This document shows, piece by piece, positions 55,311 through 64,000 of a stretch of 64,000 nucleotides of DNA. Positions within the stretch are counted from its first letter, which is position 1, and each line of letters starts with the position of its first letter. The stretch is from the NCBI RefSeq assembly GCF_900129275.1, contig NZ_FQUX01000001.1, positions 1,364,001 through 1,428,000 of the forward strand. The letters run 5' to 3'. The notes beneath the pieces are model-generated. The model searched no databases, was not told where the DNA came from, and saw only the letters and a program-made list of their open reading frames with translations. Position numbers and translations under genes: made by a program. Origin of the DNA: Arenibacter palladensis. Its GTDB lineage: Bacteria; Bacteroidota; Bacteroidia; Flavobacteriales; Flavobacteriaceae.

Positions 55311-58300
55311 TCAATGTCCTACCTCACAAGAACATCCCGTATGTGTTTCCCCGTGCCAATCAAAAGCAGGGGCGTAGTCGCTCATCTCCCAATAGAAAGG
55401 ACTTCTAGGGTTGTCATAGTTTCCTACCTCGTTCATAGTTTCGGTGTCGTATAAACGTCCATTGATCATGGTATAGATCACCGAATTGGAATTTTGAATA
55501 TCCTCCAAAGGATTCTTGTCCAATACGATCAGATCGGCCAACTTTCCTTGTTCCAAGGACCCAAGTTGATCGCCCATTCCCAGATAGGAGGCCCCGTTAA
55601 TAGTGGCTGCTTTTAAGGCTTCCATATTGCTCATTCCCCCTTGGGCCAACATCCAAAGTTCCCAATGTGCGCCAAGACCCTGCAATTGCCCATGGGCACC
55701 GAGGTTTATTTTTACACCGGCATCGGCCAATTTCTTGGTTGCATTGGCAACCAGGATATGACCGTTTTCATATTCCTTAATAGGTGCCATGGTACGATGT
55801 CTGGAACGAGCATCAATTACGCTTCTTGGAGTGTATTTTAAAAGCTTTTCGTTTTCCCAAACATTGGTGGTTTGGTACCAAAAGTATTCCCCGTTCAATC
55901 CGCCGTAATTAACGATCAGGGTAGGGGTGTAGGCTGTTTCGCTGGCCGACCATAATTTTAGGACATCATCATATATGGGCGCTACCGGTATATTGTGTTC
56001 TATACCTGTATGTCCGTCCAAAATCATGGACATATTGTGAAAGAAAGTGGAACCTCCTTCCGGAACTACTTCTATCTGCTTTTCATGGGCCGCCTTTATG
56101 ATCTGCTGTCTTTGGTCACGTCTTGGCTGATTGTAACTTTTTACCGAAAAAGCGCCAAAGGCTTTGGTTCTCAGAATGGCCGACCGTGCATCTTCCAAGT
56201 TGTTTACGGTAGCTTTAAAGTCGCCATCCGCACCATATAAAATTACCCCGGTAGAAAAAATTCTGGGCCCCACCATAGTTCCCGCCTTAACCATTTCCGA
56301 TTGGGAAAATACCACTTCGGTATTGGCTGAAGGATCGTGGGTAGTGGTTACCCCATAGGCCAAATTGGCATAGTAGGGCCAGTGTTTTTGGGCACTCAAA
56401 CCAAACCTAAAATGACTAAGATGGGCATGTGCATCCACTAATCCCGGCATAATGGTCTTGCCGCTAACATCCAAAACTTTGGCATCGGCAGGGATAGTGA
56501 CTTCATCATTGGAGCCAAGGTTTGTAATTTTATTGTTGTTGATAATGATGGTTCCATTTTCTATAACTTCATCATTGTTCATGGTAATGATCCTGGCCCC
56601 TTTTAGGGCAATGGTTCCCTTGGGTTTGTCCGTTGGCAGGCTTAGGTTGATTTTAAGGCCTACAGTGTCCATAGCCGGAATACTATCAGGAGCTCCTTCC
56701 ATAAAGCTAAATCGTTGGTTGATGGCCGCATTAAAATAGGCATCGCCCAAAGTCCAGTTTAGTTTGTCGCTATTCGAAGACCAGTGTAGATTAATGCCTG
56801 CATCACGGGCTACCTGAGCCACTGGGACATTGGTGGCCTTACCGTCCAATTCAATGGTATTTCCTGTCTTGGGCAGGGCAGCAATATATACCTTGTACAA
56901 ATTGGTAAAGGCCAGCCAATTATCATCCGGACTGGGAATGATTCGTTGTGCGTATTTCGATTTTACAATTTCCCGTTCTTCCTTCCCTTGGAGGTTGACA
57001 GATTTTAAGGTCTTGGTGATGTTCCCCAAGAGATAGCCTCCGGTTTGGTAGTAGATCCGAGAGGCATCCTTATTAAAACTAGGAAATATACCTTCCTTTA
57101 CCACTAATTTTTTACTGGAGGTGATGCCCGATTTTCTGGATTCACTTATTTCCAGTAGATAGATCCCGGGCTCTTTGGTATGTACATATCCCTGATGTTG
57201 ATTGCCATCTTCTTCGCGAAATACAATAAGGTTGTTGTTGATTGGAGAAAAGTTTGGCTCCCTATAAATTGCCTTTTCATTGGTTAGTTTAATAGGACGG
57301 TTTTTATTGGAGCTGAGGTCCAACCTATGTAAGGCCCCCATATGTTCATCGTTCCAGGTTACGTACACTAAGTATTTGCCGTCCTTGGAAAAGGCAGGTT
57401 CATATTCCAGATCCTTTCCGGTGGTAAGTCGGGCAGGGGTGCCATTGGGCAGTGATTTTTTCCACAGGTAACCTGCGGCGTTGAATATTAGTGTTTTTCC
57501 GTCTGGGGAGGTTACCGCATTGCGTATGGCCTTTGGGGCAAAGGTCTCCGGAGCTGCATCGTTTTTAAATTTCAGGGCATTTATGATCTTGTGTTCTGCA
57601 GTGGCCTCAAAGGGAATATCGCTGGCCTTTAAGGAATTGAGGTCAATTTTTTTGATTTTGCCCTGGACCCAGATAATGATGGCAGTATCATCTGGGGTAA
57701 AGTTGAAGCCGGTGTAAGGTCCAAATATGGCCCATGCTTCCTGTTGGTCCTTGCTAAGTTGATCGTAAACGGGCCATTCCTTTCCAGTTTTAAGGTCGTG
57801 CAGATAGAGTACTGTTTTTTCCCTAACCCTTTTTACGAAGGCCATTACATCACCTTTGTGCGAAATTACGGGACGTATGGCACCTCCTGGCCCGCCTGTT
57901 ACCCGTTCTATTTCCCCGTCTTCCAAATTGTAACGGTTTATAACATATATCTGGCTATTGGGATCCTTATTGTACTGAAATTCCCCGCCTGGATAAACGT
58001 CTTCGCTATAGTATACATATTTACCATCAGGTGAAGCCCATGGCTCCCCAACATCCTGTTGGTCGTTTTTCTTTTTGGTAAGCTGAATACCCTTGCCGCC
58101 GGATTTATGGTACATCCATATTTCGCCGGCACCCAAGGAGCGGGTGGAGGTAAAATGTTTACGGCAAAAAATATAGTTTCCGTCTACGGACCAAACCGCA
58201 TTGTTGACCAATCTAAAATCCTCCTTGGTGATCTGTTCGGCTTCGGAACCGTCGGTATTCATTACCCAAATATTATCGCCCCCGCCGGCATCGCTGGTAA

Positions 58301-58613
58301 AGCTAATATGTTTTCCATCCGGGCTGTACCTGGGTTGCACTTCAAAGGCATGGCCGCCCCGTATCAGGGTGGCAGTACCACCAGTTATTGGCATGGTGTA
58401 GATATCACCCAGCATATCAAAGACGATCTGGTTCCCGTCCGGACTTACGTCCAGGCTTATCCAAGACCCTTCGTTGGTGGTGATGGAAACATTTTTAAAG
58501 GGAAGTTCAGGGGTGTTGACATCCCATTTGTCCTTTTTGGTTTCTTCTTTATCCTGGGAATAGGAGGTAAGGCAAATTAGTAATACAAGGGCGAATAGGA
58601 TACTGTTTTTCAT
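55311..58613 (-). CDS. Secreted TolB-like repeat plus amidohydrolase protein
   Basis: A 1100-residue exported protein from the ATG at 58613 (a GTG at 58646 is the alternative). A signal peptide ends near TSYSQ. Residues of about 40-640 are PD40/TolB beta-propeller blades (PRYSPDGKHISFTSDAGGGDNIWVMNTDG repeats). From about 680 an amidohydrolase domain follows, with metal-binding VDAHAHLSHF, EHNIPVAP, NLGAHGQ and LADLIVLDKNP. This fusion is a known large flavobacterial class of imidazolonepropionase-like hydrolases of unknown substrate. The last ten residues, HTGCSCEVGH, are Cys/His-rich. It is followed by the methyltransferase gene. Confidence 0.9.
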   Translation of the reverse strand: MKNSILFALVLLICLTSYSQDKEETKKDKWDVNTPELPFKNVSITTNEGSWISLDVSPDGNQIVFDMLGDIYTMPITGGTATLIRGGHAFEVQPRYSPDGKHISFTSDAGGGDNIWVMNTDGSEAEQITKEDFRLVNNAVWSVDGNYIFCRKHFTSTRSLGAGEIWMYHKSGGKGIQLTKKKNDQQDVGEPWASPDGKYVYYSEDVYPGGEFQYNKDPNSQIYVINRYNLEDGEIERVTGGPGGAIRPVISHKGDVMAFVKRVREKTVLYLHDLKTGKEWPVYDQLSKDQQEAWAIFGPYTGFNFTPDDTAIIIWVQGKIKKIDLNSLKASDIPFEATAEHKIINALKFKNDAAPETFAPKAIRNAVTSPDGKTLIFNAAGYLWKKSLPNGTPARLTTGKDLEYEPAFSKDGKYLVYVTWNDEHMGALHRLDLSSNKNRPIKLTNEKAIYREPNFSPINNNLIVFREEDGNQHQGYVHTKEPGIYLLEISESRKSGITSSKKLVVKEGIFPSFNKDASRIYYQTGGYLLGNITKTLKSVNLQGKEEREIVKSKYAQRIIPSPDDNWLAFTNLYKVYIAALPKTGNTIELDGKATNVPVAQVARDAGINLHWSSNSDKLNWTLGDAYFNAAINQRFSFMEGAPDSIPAMDTVGLKINLSLPTDKPKGTIALKGARIITMNNDEVIENGTIIINNNKITNLGSNDEVTIPADAKVLDVSGKTIMPGLVDAHAHLSHFRFGLSAQKHWPYYANLAYGVTTTHDPSANTEVVFSQSEMVKAGTMVGPRIFSTGVILYGADGDFKATVNNLEDARSAILRTKAFGAFSVKSYNQPRRDQRQQIIKAAHEKQIEVVPEGGSTFFHNMSMILDGHTGIEHNIPVAPIYDDVLKLWSASETAYTPTLIVNYGGLNGEYFWYQTTNVWENEKLLKYTPRSVIDARSRHRTMAPIKEYENGHILVANATKKLADAGVKINLGAHGQLQGLGAHWELWMLAQGGMSNMEALKAATINGASYLGMGDQLGSLEQGKLADLIVLDKNPLEDIQNSNSVIYTMINGRLYDTETMNEVGNYDNPRSPFYWEMSDYAPAFDWHGETHTGCSCEVGH

Positions 58614-59150
58614 AGAAGGCGATTCTAGCAAAATATTGTTCTGCACTTAGGTTAAAAATAAAACTTTAAAGATAGCACTTTGTATTGATTTACCCATTGG
58701 AAATGTGGCTTTGAGCGTTGGGAGAGCATGTGAAGGTTGAGAACCGCCAAGTTAGGAGTCTTTGCGTGGCTGATAATTTCAAAATCAGTTGAGACCTTAT
58801 ATTTGGTTTCGGTACTTGAGTTGATAATCACCGCTATTTGAATTATTTTGGGTTATAATTTTTTTTATGGTCCGGTTTTTTCGAAGTATTGCACTCAAGG
58901 TGCCGCAAAATAGTATCCCCAATATGGTAGCCATTATAAATTTAAGATAAGTGAATAGCTCTAAGTCAACCAAAACCATTTGAAGGTCGATAAGGTTTTA
59001 AATAATTTAATTTAGGGTCGTCCGATCAAGTCGAAAAGACCTTGTTAAAATCGATATATACGATTCGCTTTCTAGCACTTTCCATGGATTATAATGAAAG
59101 TTTAAATCCTGCAGTATGTTATTATTATAGCCCGTGAAGGCATTTTATTA
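58614..59150. other. Gene-poor interval
   Basis: About 540 bp between the amidohydrolase and the NTF2-like gene. One 60-codon open frame (58797-58979) is listed separately. The remaining DNA is AT-rich with no strong hairpin or repeat that I can see. Confidence 0.5.
58797..58979 (-). CDS. Possible small membrane protein
   Basis: A 60-residue open frame from an ATG, with one hydrophobic helix (YLKFIMATILGILFCGTLSAI) followed by a basic tail (LRKNRTIKKII). That arrangement is plausible for a one-pass membrane protein, but short frames like this arise by chance in AT-rich DNA and I recognise no family. Confidence 0.3.
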   Translation of the reverse strand: MVLVDLELFTYLKFIMATILGILFCGTLSAILRKNRTIKKIITQNNSNSGDYQLKYRNQI

Positions 59151-59516
59151 TTATTTCTTATCGGAAATACAATATGAAGAAATTTTTTCCAATACATGGT
59201 TCCCGTTAAATTCATAAACGTCACAGGCCGAAATAAAATTAATCCGTCTGCCGTCCTTTATAAACTCGGCCGTTCCACTAACGACCACTTTATTGTCCGC
59301 AACAATAATATGATCCGTTATAAAGTTGGTCTGGACAGATTTAAAATAAGCAGCTGTTTGTTGGCAATTCGCAATTACGTCGGTTTTGCCGGTGAGCACA
59401 TTTTCGCCAATAATGTTCCAAGTTATATTTTCTGATAAATAAGGAAATGCAAGTTCAAAATTTCCATTGGAAAAGGACACCGCTATTTCTTTAATTGAAG
59501 GCTTGTAATTTACCAT
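59151..59516 (-). CDS. NTF2/SnoaL-like protein
   Basis: A 121-residue cytoplasmic protein of the SnoaL/NTF2 cone fold. NGNFELAFPYLSENITWNIIGE, LTGKTDVIANCQQTAAYF, and VVVSGTAEFIKDGRRINFISACDVYEFNGNHVLEKISSYC follow the usual strand-helix order of ester-isomerase, cyclase and stress-related members. The ligand is unknown. A single gene; the sigma-factor gene lies 250 bp upstream on the same strand. Confidence 0.8.
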   Translation of the reverse strand: MVNYKPSIKEIAVSFSNGNFELAFPYLSENITWNIIGENVLTGKTDVIANCQQTAAYFKSVQTNFITDHIIVADNKVVVSGTAEFIKDGRRINFISACDVYEFNGNHVLEKISSYCISDKK

Positions 59517-59768
59517 GATTTAGTGCCATTTTTTTGGTTATAATCGTGTAATTGTTGTCGAGCTATTATTCCTAATTTCTAATTTATAAAATATTGGTTT
59601 TGGTAAACGCGGGAGCATAAAAAATTATTGGTTGAATTGTATATGGATCTTTCCAAAGCTTGAATATTTAAAAGAGAGATAAGGAGCCGGCCATTCAATA
59701 ATGTATACTTGTACACAAGTTTTGGGGTGCAATGTGGGAGGAAGGAGTAGAGAGACAGTGGACGGTAC

Positions 59769-60326
59769 TTACTTAAACAGTAAAAACAACAGGGCATAAT
59801 CTTCTTTAAAGGCCTCCCTTATTTTGGTAAAGGCTATCCGCATTTGGGATTCTACCGTTTTTACGGAAATCCCCATTTGATCTGCAATTTCTTTATATTT
59901 CACCCCCTGAATCTTATTCAACACGATGATTTCTTTGCATTTTGGGGGAAGGGAATCAATGACCTGTTTCATTTTTTGGATACGCTCTTCCAGGGCGTCG
60001 GAGTCTTCCTGAATTCTATCCACTAAAGCGCGTTCCCAAATTTGACCAAGCAATTTTTCCTGTTTTTTAGCCTTCTTAACGGTATCTATATATCTATTGT
60101 AGGCAATGGCATAGAGATATGCCTTTGGGGATTTGGTTTCGTCCAATTTTGACTTATCCTCCCAAAACCGGATAAAGGCGTGTTGTACAATATCTTCCGA
60201 TTGTATTTTATCATTGGTATATGTGGCTATATAGGCCACCAACCGATTATAATAGATATTGAATAGATATTTGAAAGCACACCTATCGCCGTTTTTCATG
60301 GCAATCACTGCCTCAATTTCATTCAT
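59769..60326 (-). CDS. ECF RNA polymerase sigma factor
   Basis: A 185-residue sigma factor of the Bacteroidota FecI-like group. Region 2: FKYLFNIYYNRLVAYIATYTNDKIQSEDIVQHAFIRFWEDKS. Region 4: LPPKCKEIIVLNKIQGVKYKEIADQMGISVKTVESQMRIAFTKIRE, which binds the -35 DNA. It is divergent from fecR, across 169 bp. With FecR and the STN-containing SusC receptor it forms a trans-envelope signalling set: ligand binding by the receptor should free this sigma factor to transcribe its operon. Confidence 0.95.
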   Translation of the reverse strand: MNEIEAVIAMKNGDRCAFKYLFNIYYNRLVAYIATYTNDKIQSEDIVQHAFIRFWEDKSKLDETKSPKAYLYAIAYNRYIDTVKKAKKQEKLLGQIWERALVDRIQEDSDALEERIQKMKQVIDSLPPKCKEIIVLNKIQGVKYKEIADQMGISVKTVESQMRIAFTKIREAFKEDYALLFLLFK

Positions 60327-60495
60327 TTGTCCTAGCTGTTGGTTTGGTAGGTTGTTGGAACATAAGTGCGAATATCAAATATTTTTTTAATTCTTTTTAA
60401 GGGTTTTATATTTTTTTAAAGTATTGGTTGTGTAATGTGTAATGAAAGTGATTTTCGGAACTAACACATAACGGGAGAAAATTGGTGATAAGATA

Positions 60496-61644
60496 ATGAA
60501 AAAAAATATAACTAAGCTGCTTCTTGGTACAATTACAGAAAAGGAGATTATTGACCTTCGGGACTGGTTGAAGGATGAAAAAAATCAAACTATTCTTGAA
60601 TCTTATGTTCGTGATAATCACGATTTAAATTTGGCAACATTGGAAAATAATCTTGATGATGCCTATAACAAAGTTACCCACGAAATCGACATTAATACAA
60701 AACCGGTTAAAAAACTTTTCCCACTTTGGACAAAGTTTGCGGCTGCAGCAGCTATTGCATTGCTAATTGGTTTGGGATTCTACTTTCAACAAAATACCTC
60801 AACAAACCATGGTCAATGTTGTAAGGCACCTTTGGTGCCAGAGGACGAACCTATTACCTTGGAATTGGATAATGGTACCATTCAGACCATTGATATTACA
60901 GGAAAGAAGGAAGTTAGGGATTCGGATGGAAATATTATTGGGGCCCAAGAGCAAAATCAGATCAGTTATTCCCATGCTGTCCAAAAGGAAGATTTGGTGT
61001 TTAATACCTTAAAAATACCCCACGGGAAAAAATTTCAATTGGTTTTATCAGACAGTACTATAGTTCACTTGAATGCTGGGAGTTCCTTAAGATATCCAGT
61101 AGCTTTTTTAACCGAAGGTCCAAGAGAGGTCTTTCTTACCGGGGAGGCTTATTTTGATGTTGCCAAAAATGTATCCAACCCATTTGTTGTAAATGTGAAC
61201 GAACTGGATGTGAAAGTTTTGGGAACGCAGTTTAATGTATCGGCCTATGATGAGGATAAAAATATCGATGTTGTTCTGGTTGAGGGGGCTGTGAGTTTGG
61301 ATAATAAAAAGGAATTGGAGGATGCGGTTGTTACCTTAACTCCAGGTCAAAAAGGTTCTTTTGACTATGCCTCCAAAGGCATATTGGTAAATAAGGTAAA
61401 TACAAGTCAATATACTTCTTGGATGCAGGGGCATTTGGTTTTTAGGAATTTAACTTTTAATCAGATCTTGGCAAAATTGGAGCGCCATTATAACATAGAG
61501 TTGGAAAATAGCAATATTGCTTTGGGAAAAGAAATTTTTAACGCCAGTTTCAATGATGTTAAAATTGATGAGGTGCTTAGTTATTTCAATGACACCCATG
61601 AAATAGATTATACCATACAGGAAAATAAGGTAATCATTAAATAG
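60496..61644 (+). CDS. FecR-family anti-sigma factor
   Basis: A 382-residue inner-membrane protein. The N-terminal 76 residues are cytoplasmic and should hold the sigma factor (LRDWLKDEKNQ region), residues 77-97 form one membrane helix (WTKFAAAAAIALLIGLGF), and the periplasmic part contains FecR signature TLKIPHGKKFQLVLSDSTIVHLNAGSSLRYP and FLTGEAYFDVAKN. A C-terminal DUF4974 domain (FNQILAKLERHYNIELEN) probably contacts the STN domain of the receptor. It is the first gene before the STN-SusC gene, 159 bp away. Confidence 0.95.
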   Translation: MKKNITKLLLGTITEKEIIDLRDWLKDEKNQTILESYVRDNHDLNLATLENNLDDAYNKVTHEIDINTKPVKKLFPLWTKFAAAAAIALLIGLGFYFQQNTSTNHGQCCKAPLVPEDEPITLELDNGTIQTIDITGKKEVRDSDGNIIGAQEQNQISYSHAVQKEDLVFNTLKIPHGKKFQLVLSDSTIVHLNAGSSLRYPVAFLTEGPREVFLTGEAYFDVAKNVSNPFVVNVNELDVKVLGTQFNVSAYDEDKNIDVVLVEGAVSLDNKKELEDAVVTLTPGQKGSFDYASKGILVNKVNTSQYTSWMQGHLVFRNLTFNQILAKLERHYNIELENSNIALGKEIFNASFNDVKIDEVLSYFNDTHEIDYTIQENKVIIK

Positions 61645-61700
61645 AAGTAGAACCCTAAAACAAATAAACTATGACATAGAATTTCGAATTGAATCTTCGT

Positions 61701-61761
61701 CACTCTGAATTCATAAAAAAGAACCGGAAAATGCGCTAACATTCCCCGGTTAAAAAGAGTG
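61701..61761 (+). promoter_or_regulatory. Nested inverted repeat in the fecR-susC gap
   Basis: CACTCT (61701-61706) pairs with AGAGTG (61756-61761) around an inner stem AACCGG/CCGGTT (61722-61727 and 61746-61751), which encloses AATG/CATT and a 6-nt loop, with an AA/CC internal mismatch. It is 43 bp before the SusC start. The long A-run before the inner stem would give a T-run on the minus strand, where no gene needs it. A leader structure or binding site is likelier than a terminator. Confidence 0.5.
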
Positions 61762-61803
61762 ATCGAGTAATTATTTACTAACCACACTTAAACATTCAAA
61801 AAT

Positions 61804-64000
61804 ATGAAAAAACCACTTAACCAGCGGAGGTTAGGCAAACCTTTGTTGAAATTTGACTTAAAAATGAAACTGACCACGCTACTGTTGTTTACCACTCTAT
61901 TAGGTTTACAGGCCAATGATAGCTATGCGCAAAAGACTAAGGTTACCTTGGCCGTAGAGAACGCTACAGTGCGGGACATTATTGATGACATTGAATCTAC
62001 TACGAAATTCCGATTTATTTATAAGGTAAAGGATGTAAACCTACAGCGTAAATTATCCTTGAGTGTTAATAAGGAGCACATTGATACCGTATTGAGAAGT
62101 TTATTCGGTAGTACACACACCGCATATAAAGTGCGCGGGACACAAATTATCTTAACTCAAGACGAAAATTTAAAAATTCCTCAAACGGTTTCTAAACAAT
62201 CCGATAATGACAGTAAACAGGATCAAGTTCTGGTTTCGGGTCTAATTACCGATGAATCTGGCGTCCCTATGCCAGGAGCCAATATTGTAGAAAAAGGCAC
62301 TACCAATGGTACCCAGGCCGATTTTGACGGTAAGTTTTCAATTCAATTGGACAGTGAAAATGCAACGCTTGTAGTATCATATATTGGATTTGCAACACAA
62401 GAAGTCGCTCTTAATGGAAGAACGGATATCTCAGTTATTCTAAAAGAGGATGCCGCTGGCCTTGATGAAATTGTTGTGGTAGGATATGCCACCCAAAAGA
62501 AGTCTACCTTAACTGGTTCGGTAAGTACTATGCAAGGGAAGGAAATAGCGAGCATCCCTACTTCCAATGTTTCCCAGAATCTTGCCGGTAGGATGACCGG
62601 TGTTAGTATGAGGCCAAATGGTGGTGCTCCTGGAAGTGATAACCCGGATATTTATATTCGAGGGGTTGTCTCTACGGGTAATACTAGCCCTTTGATCGTG
62701 GTAGATGGAATACGCAGGGACAACATGAGCCAAATAGACCCCAATGTAATCGAGTCCGTAACCGTACTTAAGGATGCGGCCGCAGTTGCGCCTTTTGGTA
62801 TTGGGGGTGCCAATGGGGTTATTGTTATTACTACCAAAAAAGGCAAGACTGGTAAACCTACAATCAGTTTGAGCAGTTCTTATGGTTTTCAAAACCCGAC
62901 CTACCTTCCAGAAATGCTGAGTGCCCGGGATTATATGGCCTTGCAGAATGAAGGATACTTTAATTTAAACCCTTCGGGAACTACTCCTCCGAATGATCCG
63001 GGCCTTATAGCCGATTACAACCAATTACACTTGTCAGATCCATACAAATACCCAGACTCCAATTTTACGGATGAGTTTGCAAAAAATACAGGGGTATCCA
63101 TTAACAACTTCCAGATAAGTGGAGGGACCGATGTGATAAAATATAATGCCGGTCTGGGTTACTTTGATCAAGAGGGAATTTTTGACCCCGTAGGCTACCA
63201 ACGGTATAACTACAACATGAGTTTGGATATTCAGGCCACCAAGACCACCAAGTTCGGAATGTCACTTTACGGTTCTATAGAGCATACGGACGGTATCGAT
63301 GCCGATGAAAACCTGACCCACTTAATGAGAAGTTTCTATAAGTTTGTGCCTATACAAACCTTGAGATACCCGGAAGGGGACAAATGGGGCGAATCTTCGG
63401 GAGGTAGCCCAGTAGGGGTATTGGAGTCCGAAGGTTATCGCAAGGATGAGGATAATACCTTACTCAGTTCGGTTTATGTTGAACAAGAATTACCTTTTAT
63501 TCCTGGATTAAAGGTGAAGGGGGTTTTTAGTTATGACCCCACTACGAACAATGATAAACTTTGGCACGTCCCTTTTATTTTTTATAATATTGACCTGGAT
63601 CAGCAACCTTATACCTATACCGAGGCAATTTCCCTGCAGGAAGGTGCCGGACAGCCATATACTTGGCTGCAGTTGGAAAACCGTAGGCAAACAAAATTCA
63701 CCTATCAAGGGTACCTTAATTATGATCGTATTTTTGGGGACCATAGTGTTTCCGCCTTGTTCGTGGCAGAGGCTCGCGAGACCAAAAATGACTTTTTCAA
63801 TGCCCGTAGGAACAATTTTGCTATTGAAATAGATGAGTTGAGCTTGGGAAGTTCAGATAAATTGGATTATGATAATGGCGGATCTTCAGGAACTGCAAGT
63901 GAGATCGGTTATGTATATCGTTTAGGATATACTTTTAAGGATAAATATATCCTGGAAGCCTCTGGTAGGTATGATGGACACTATTCCTTTGCACCAGGAG
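61804..64000 (+). CDS. STN-containing SusC/RagA TonB-dependent receptor, 3' truncated
   Basis: The first 732 residues of an outer-membrane receptor, open to the window end. A basic start and a signal peptide (to about residue 43, ending NDSYA) are followed by an STN domain (about 45-115, VTLAVENATVRDIIDDIES) that marks receptors signalling through FecR. A carboxypeptidase-D-like domain (SGLITDESGVPMPGANIVEKGTTNG) comes next, then the linker LDEIVVVGYATQKKSTLTGSVS, the plug (IYIRGVVSTGNTSPLIVVDGI, GANGVIVITTKKG) and the first barrel strands. It would take up a large ligand and signal to the sigma factor. A SusD partner is expected just past the window. Confidence 0.95.
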   Translation, partial: MKKPLNQRRLGKPLLKFDLKMKLTTLLLFTTLLGLQANDSYAQKTKVTLAVENATVRDIIDDIESTTKFRFIYKVKDVNLQRKLSLSVNKEHIDTVLRSLFGSTHTAYKVRGTQIILTQDENLKIPQTVSKQSDNDSKQDQVLVSGLITDESGVPMPGANIVEKGTTNGTQADFDGKFSIQLDSENATLVVSYIGFATQEVALNGRTDISVILKEDAAGLDEIVVVGYATQKKSTLTGSVSTMQGKEIASIPTSNVSQNLAGRMTGVSMRPNGGAPGSDNPDIYIRGVVSTGNTSPLIVVDGIRRDNMSQIDPNVIESVTVLKDAAAVAPFGIGGANGVIVITTKKGKTGKPTISLSSSYGFQNPTYLPEMLSARDYMALQNEGYFNLNPSGTTPPNDPGLIADYNQLHLSDPYKYPDSNFTDEFAKNTGVSINNFQISGGTDVIKYNAGLGYFDQEGIFDPVGYQRYNYNMSLDIQATKTTKFGMSLYGSIEHTDGIDADENLTHLMRSFYKFVPIQTLRYPEGDKWGESSGGSPVGVLESEGYRKDEDNTLLSSVYVEQELPFIPGLKVKGVFSYDPTTNNDKLWHVPFIFYNIDLDQQPYTYTEAISLQEGAGQPYTWLQLENRRQTKFTYQGYLNYDRIFGDHSVSALFVAEARETKNDFFNARRNNFAIEIDELSLGSSDKLDYDNGGSSGTASEIGYVYRLGYTFKDKYILEASGRYDGHYSFAPG

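Noticed and set aside
58059-58580. A 173-codon open frame on the plus strand
   Set aside because: It lies wholly antisense to the propeller part of the amidohydrolase protein and shows no domain; it is a shadow of the real gene.
1-64000. tRNA or rRNA genes, CRISPR arrays, insertion sequences
   Set aside because: I saw no cloverleaf-like segment, no regularly spaced direct repeats with unique spacers, and no transposase or integrase motif in any frame; small or diverged ones could be missed by eye.

Overview
The window is bacterial chromosome from a member of the Bacteroidota, most likely a marine Flavobacteriaceae (Arenibacter, Maribacter or Zobellia-like; the genus is my inference). The evidence is two SusC-type TonB receptors, one with a SusD partner, a hybrid two-component system, an ECF sigma/FecR pair, lipoprotein and Tat-type signals, five type-I sulfatases, promoters of the Bacteroidota type (TTTG / TAnnTTTG), AT-rich intergenic DNA, and weak or absent Shine-Dalgarno sites. 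I see no tRNA, rRNA, CRISPR array, transposase or phage gene. Both ends of the window cut through genes.

Layout. 1-8 kb is mostly housekeeping or accessory: an M20 amidohydrolase, a Na+/H+ antiporter, a membrane protein, a GGCT-like protein, a DedA/SRPBCC pair, then a VOC protein, an AraC regulator and a cupin. 8-19 kb is a loose set of secreted proteins: a cupredoxin-like lipoprotein, a GH5-like glycosidase, PpnP, an alginate-lyase-like protein, a lipoprotein cytochrome c, a nucleotide-sugar-epimerase-like protein, a six-hairpin glycosidase, a HEAT-tailed sulfatase and a ThuA protein. 19.5-26 kb is a tripartite RND efflux operon. 26-48.7 kb is a sulfatase-rich region. It has a lone sulfatase, a two-subunit molybdenum hydroxylase, then a polysaccharide-utilisation locus (PUL): sulfatase and hybrid two-component regulator leftward, and SusC, SusD, sulfatase, GH30, sulfatase-PA14 and GH140-like genes rightward.

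48.9-51.5 kb is a TPR histidine kinase and LuxR-type response regulator. 51.6-54.3 kb is a second, paralogous molybdenum hydroxylase. The gap at 54.29-54.60 kb carries an unusual palindromic, partly GC-rich element. 54.6-59.5 kb holds a methyltransferase, a very large secreted amidohydrolase/TolB-repeat protein and an NTF2-like protein. 59.8-64 kb begins another locus: ECF sigma factor, FecR anti-sigma factor, and a SusC receptor with an N-terminal STN signalling domain, cut by the window end.

Working model (inference). The hybrid regulator senses a glycan fragment in the periplasm and switches on the divergent susCD operon. Sulfatases strip sulfate esters and the GH30 and GH140-like enzymes cut the backbone or side chains. 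The sugar is not identifiable from sequence alone, but the five sulfatases point to a sulfated, probably algal, polysaccharide. The two Tat-exported molybdenum hydroxylases flank this region and might oxidise aldehydes or aromatics; any link to glycan use is speculative.
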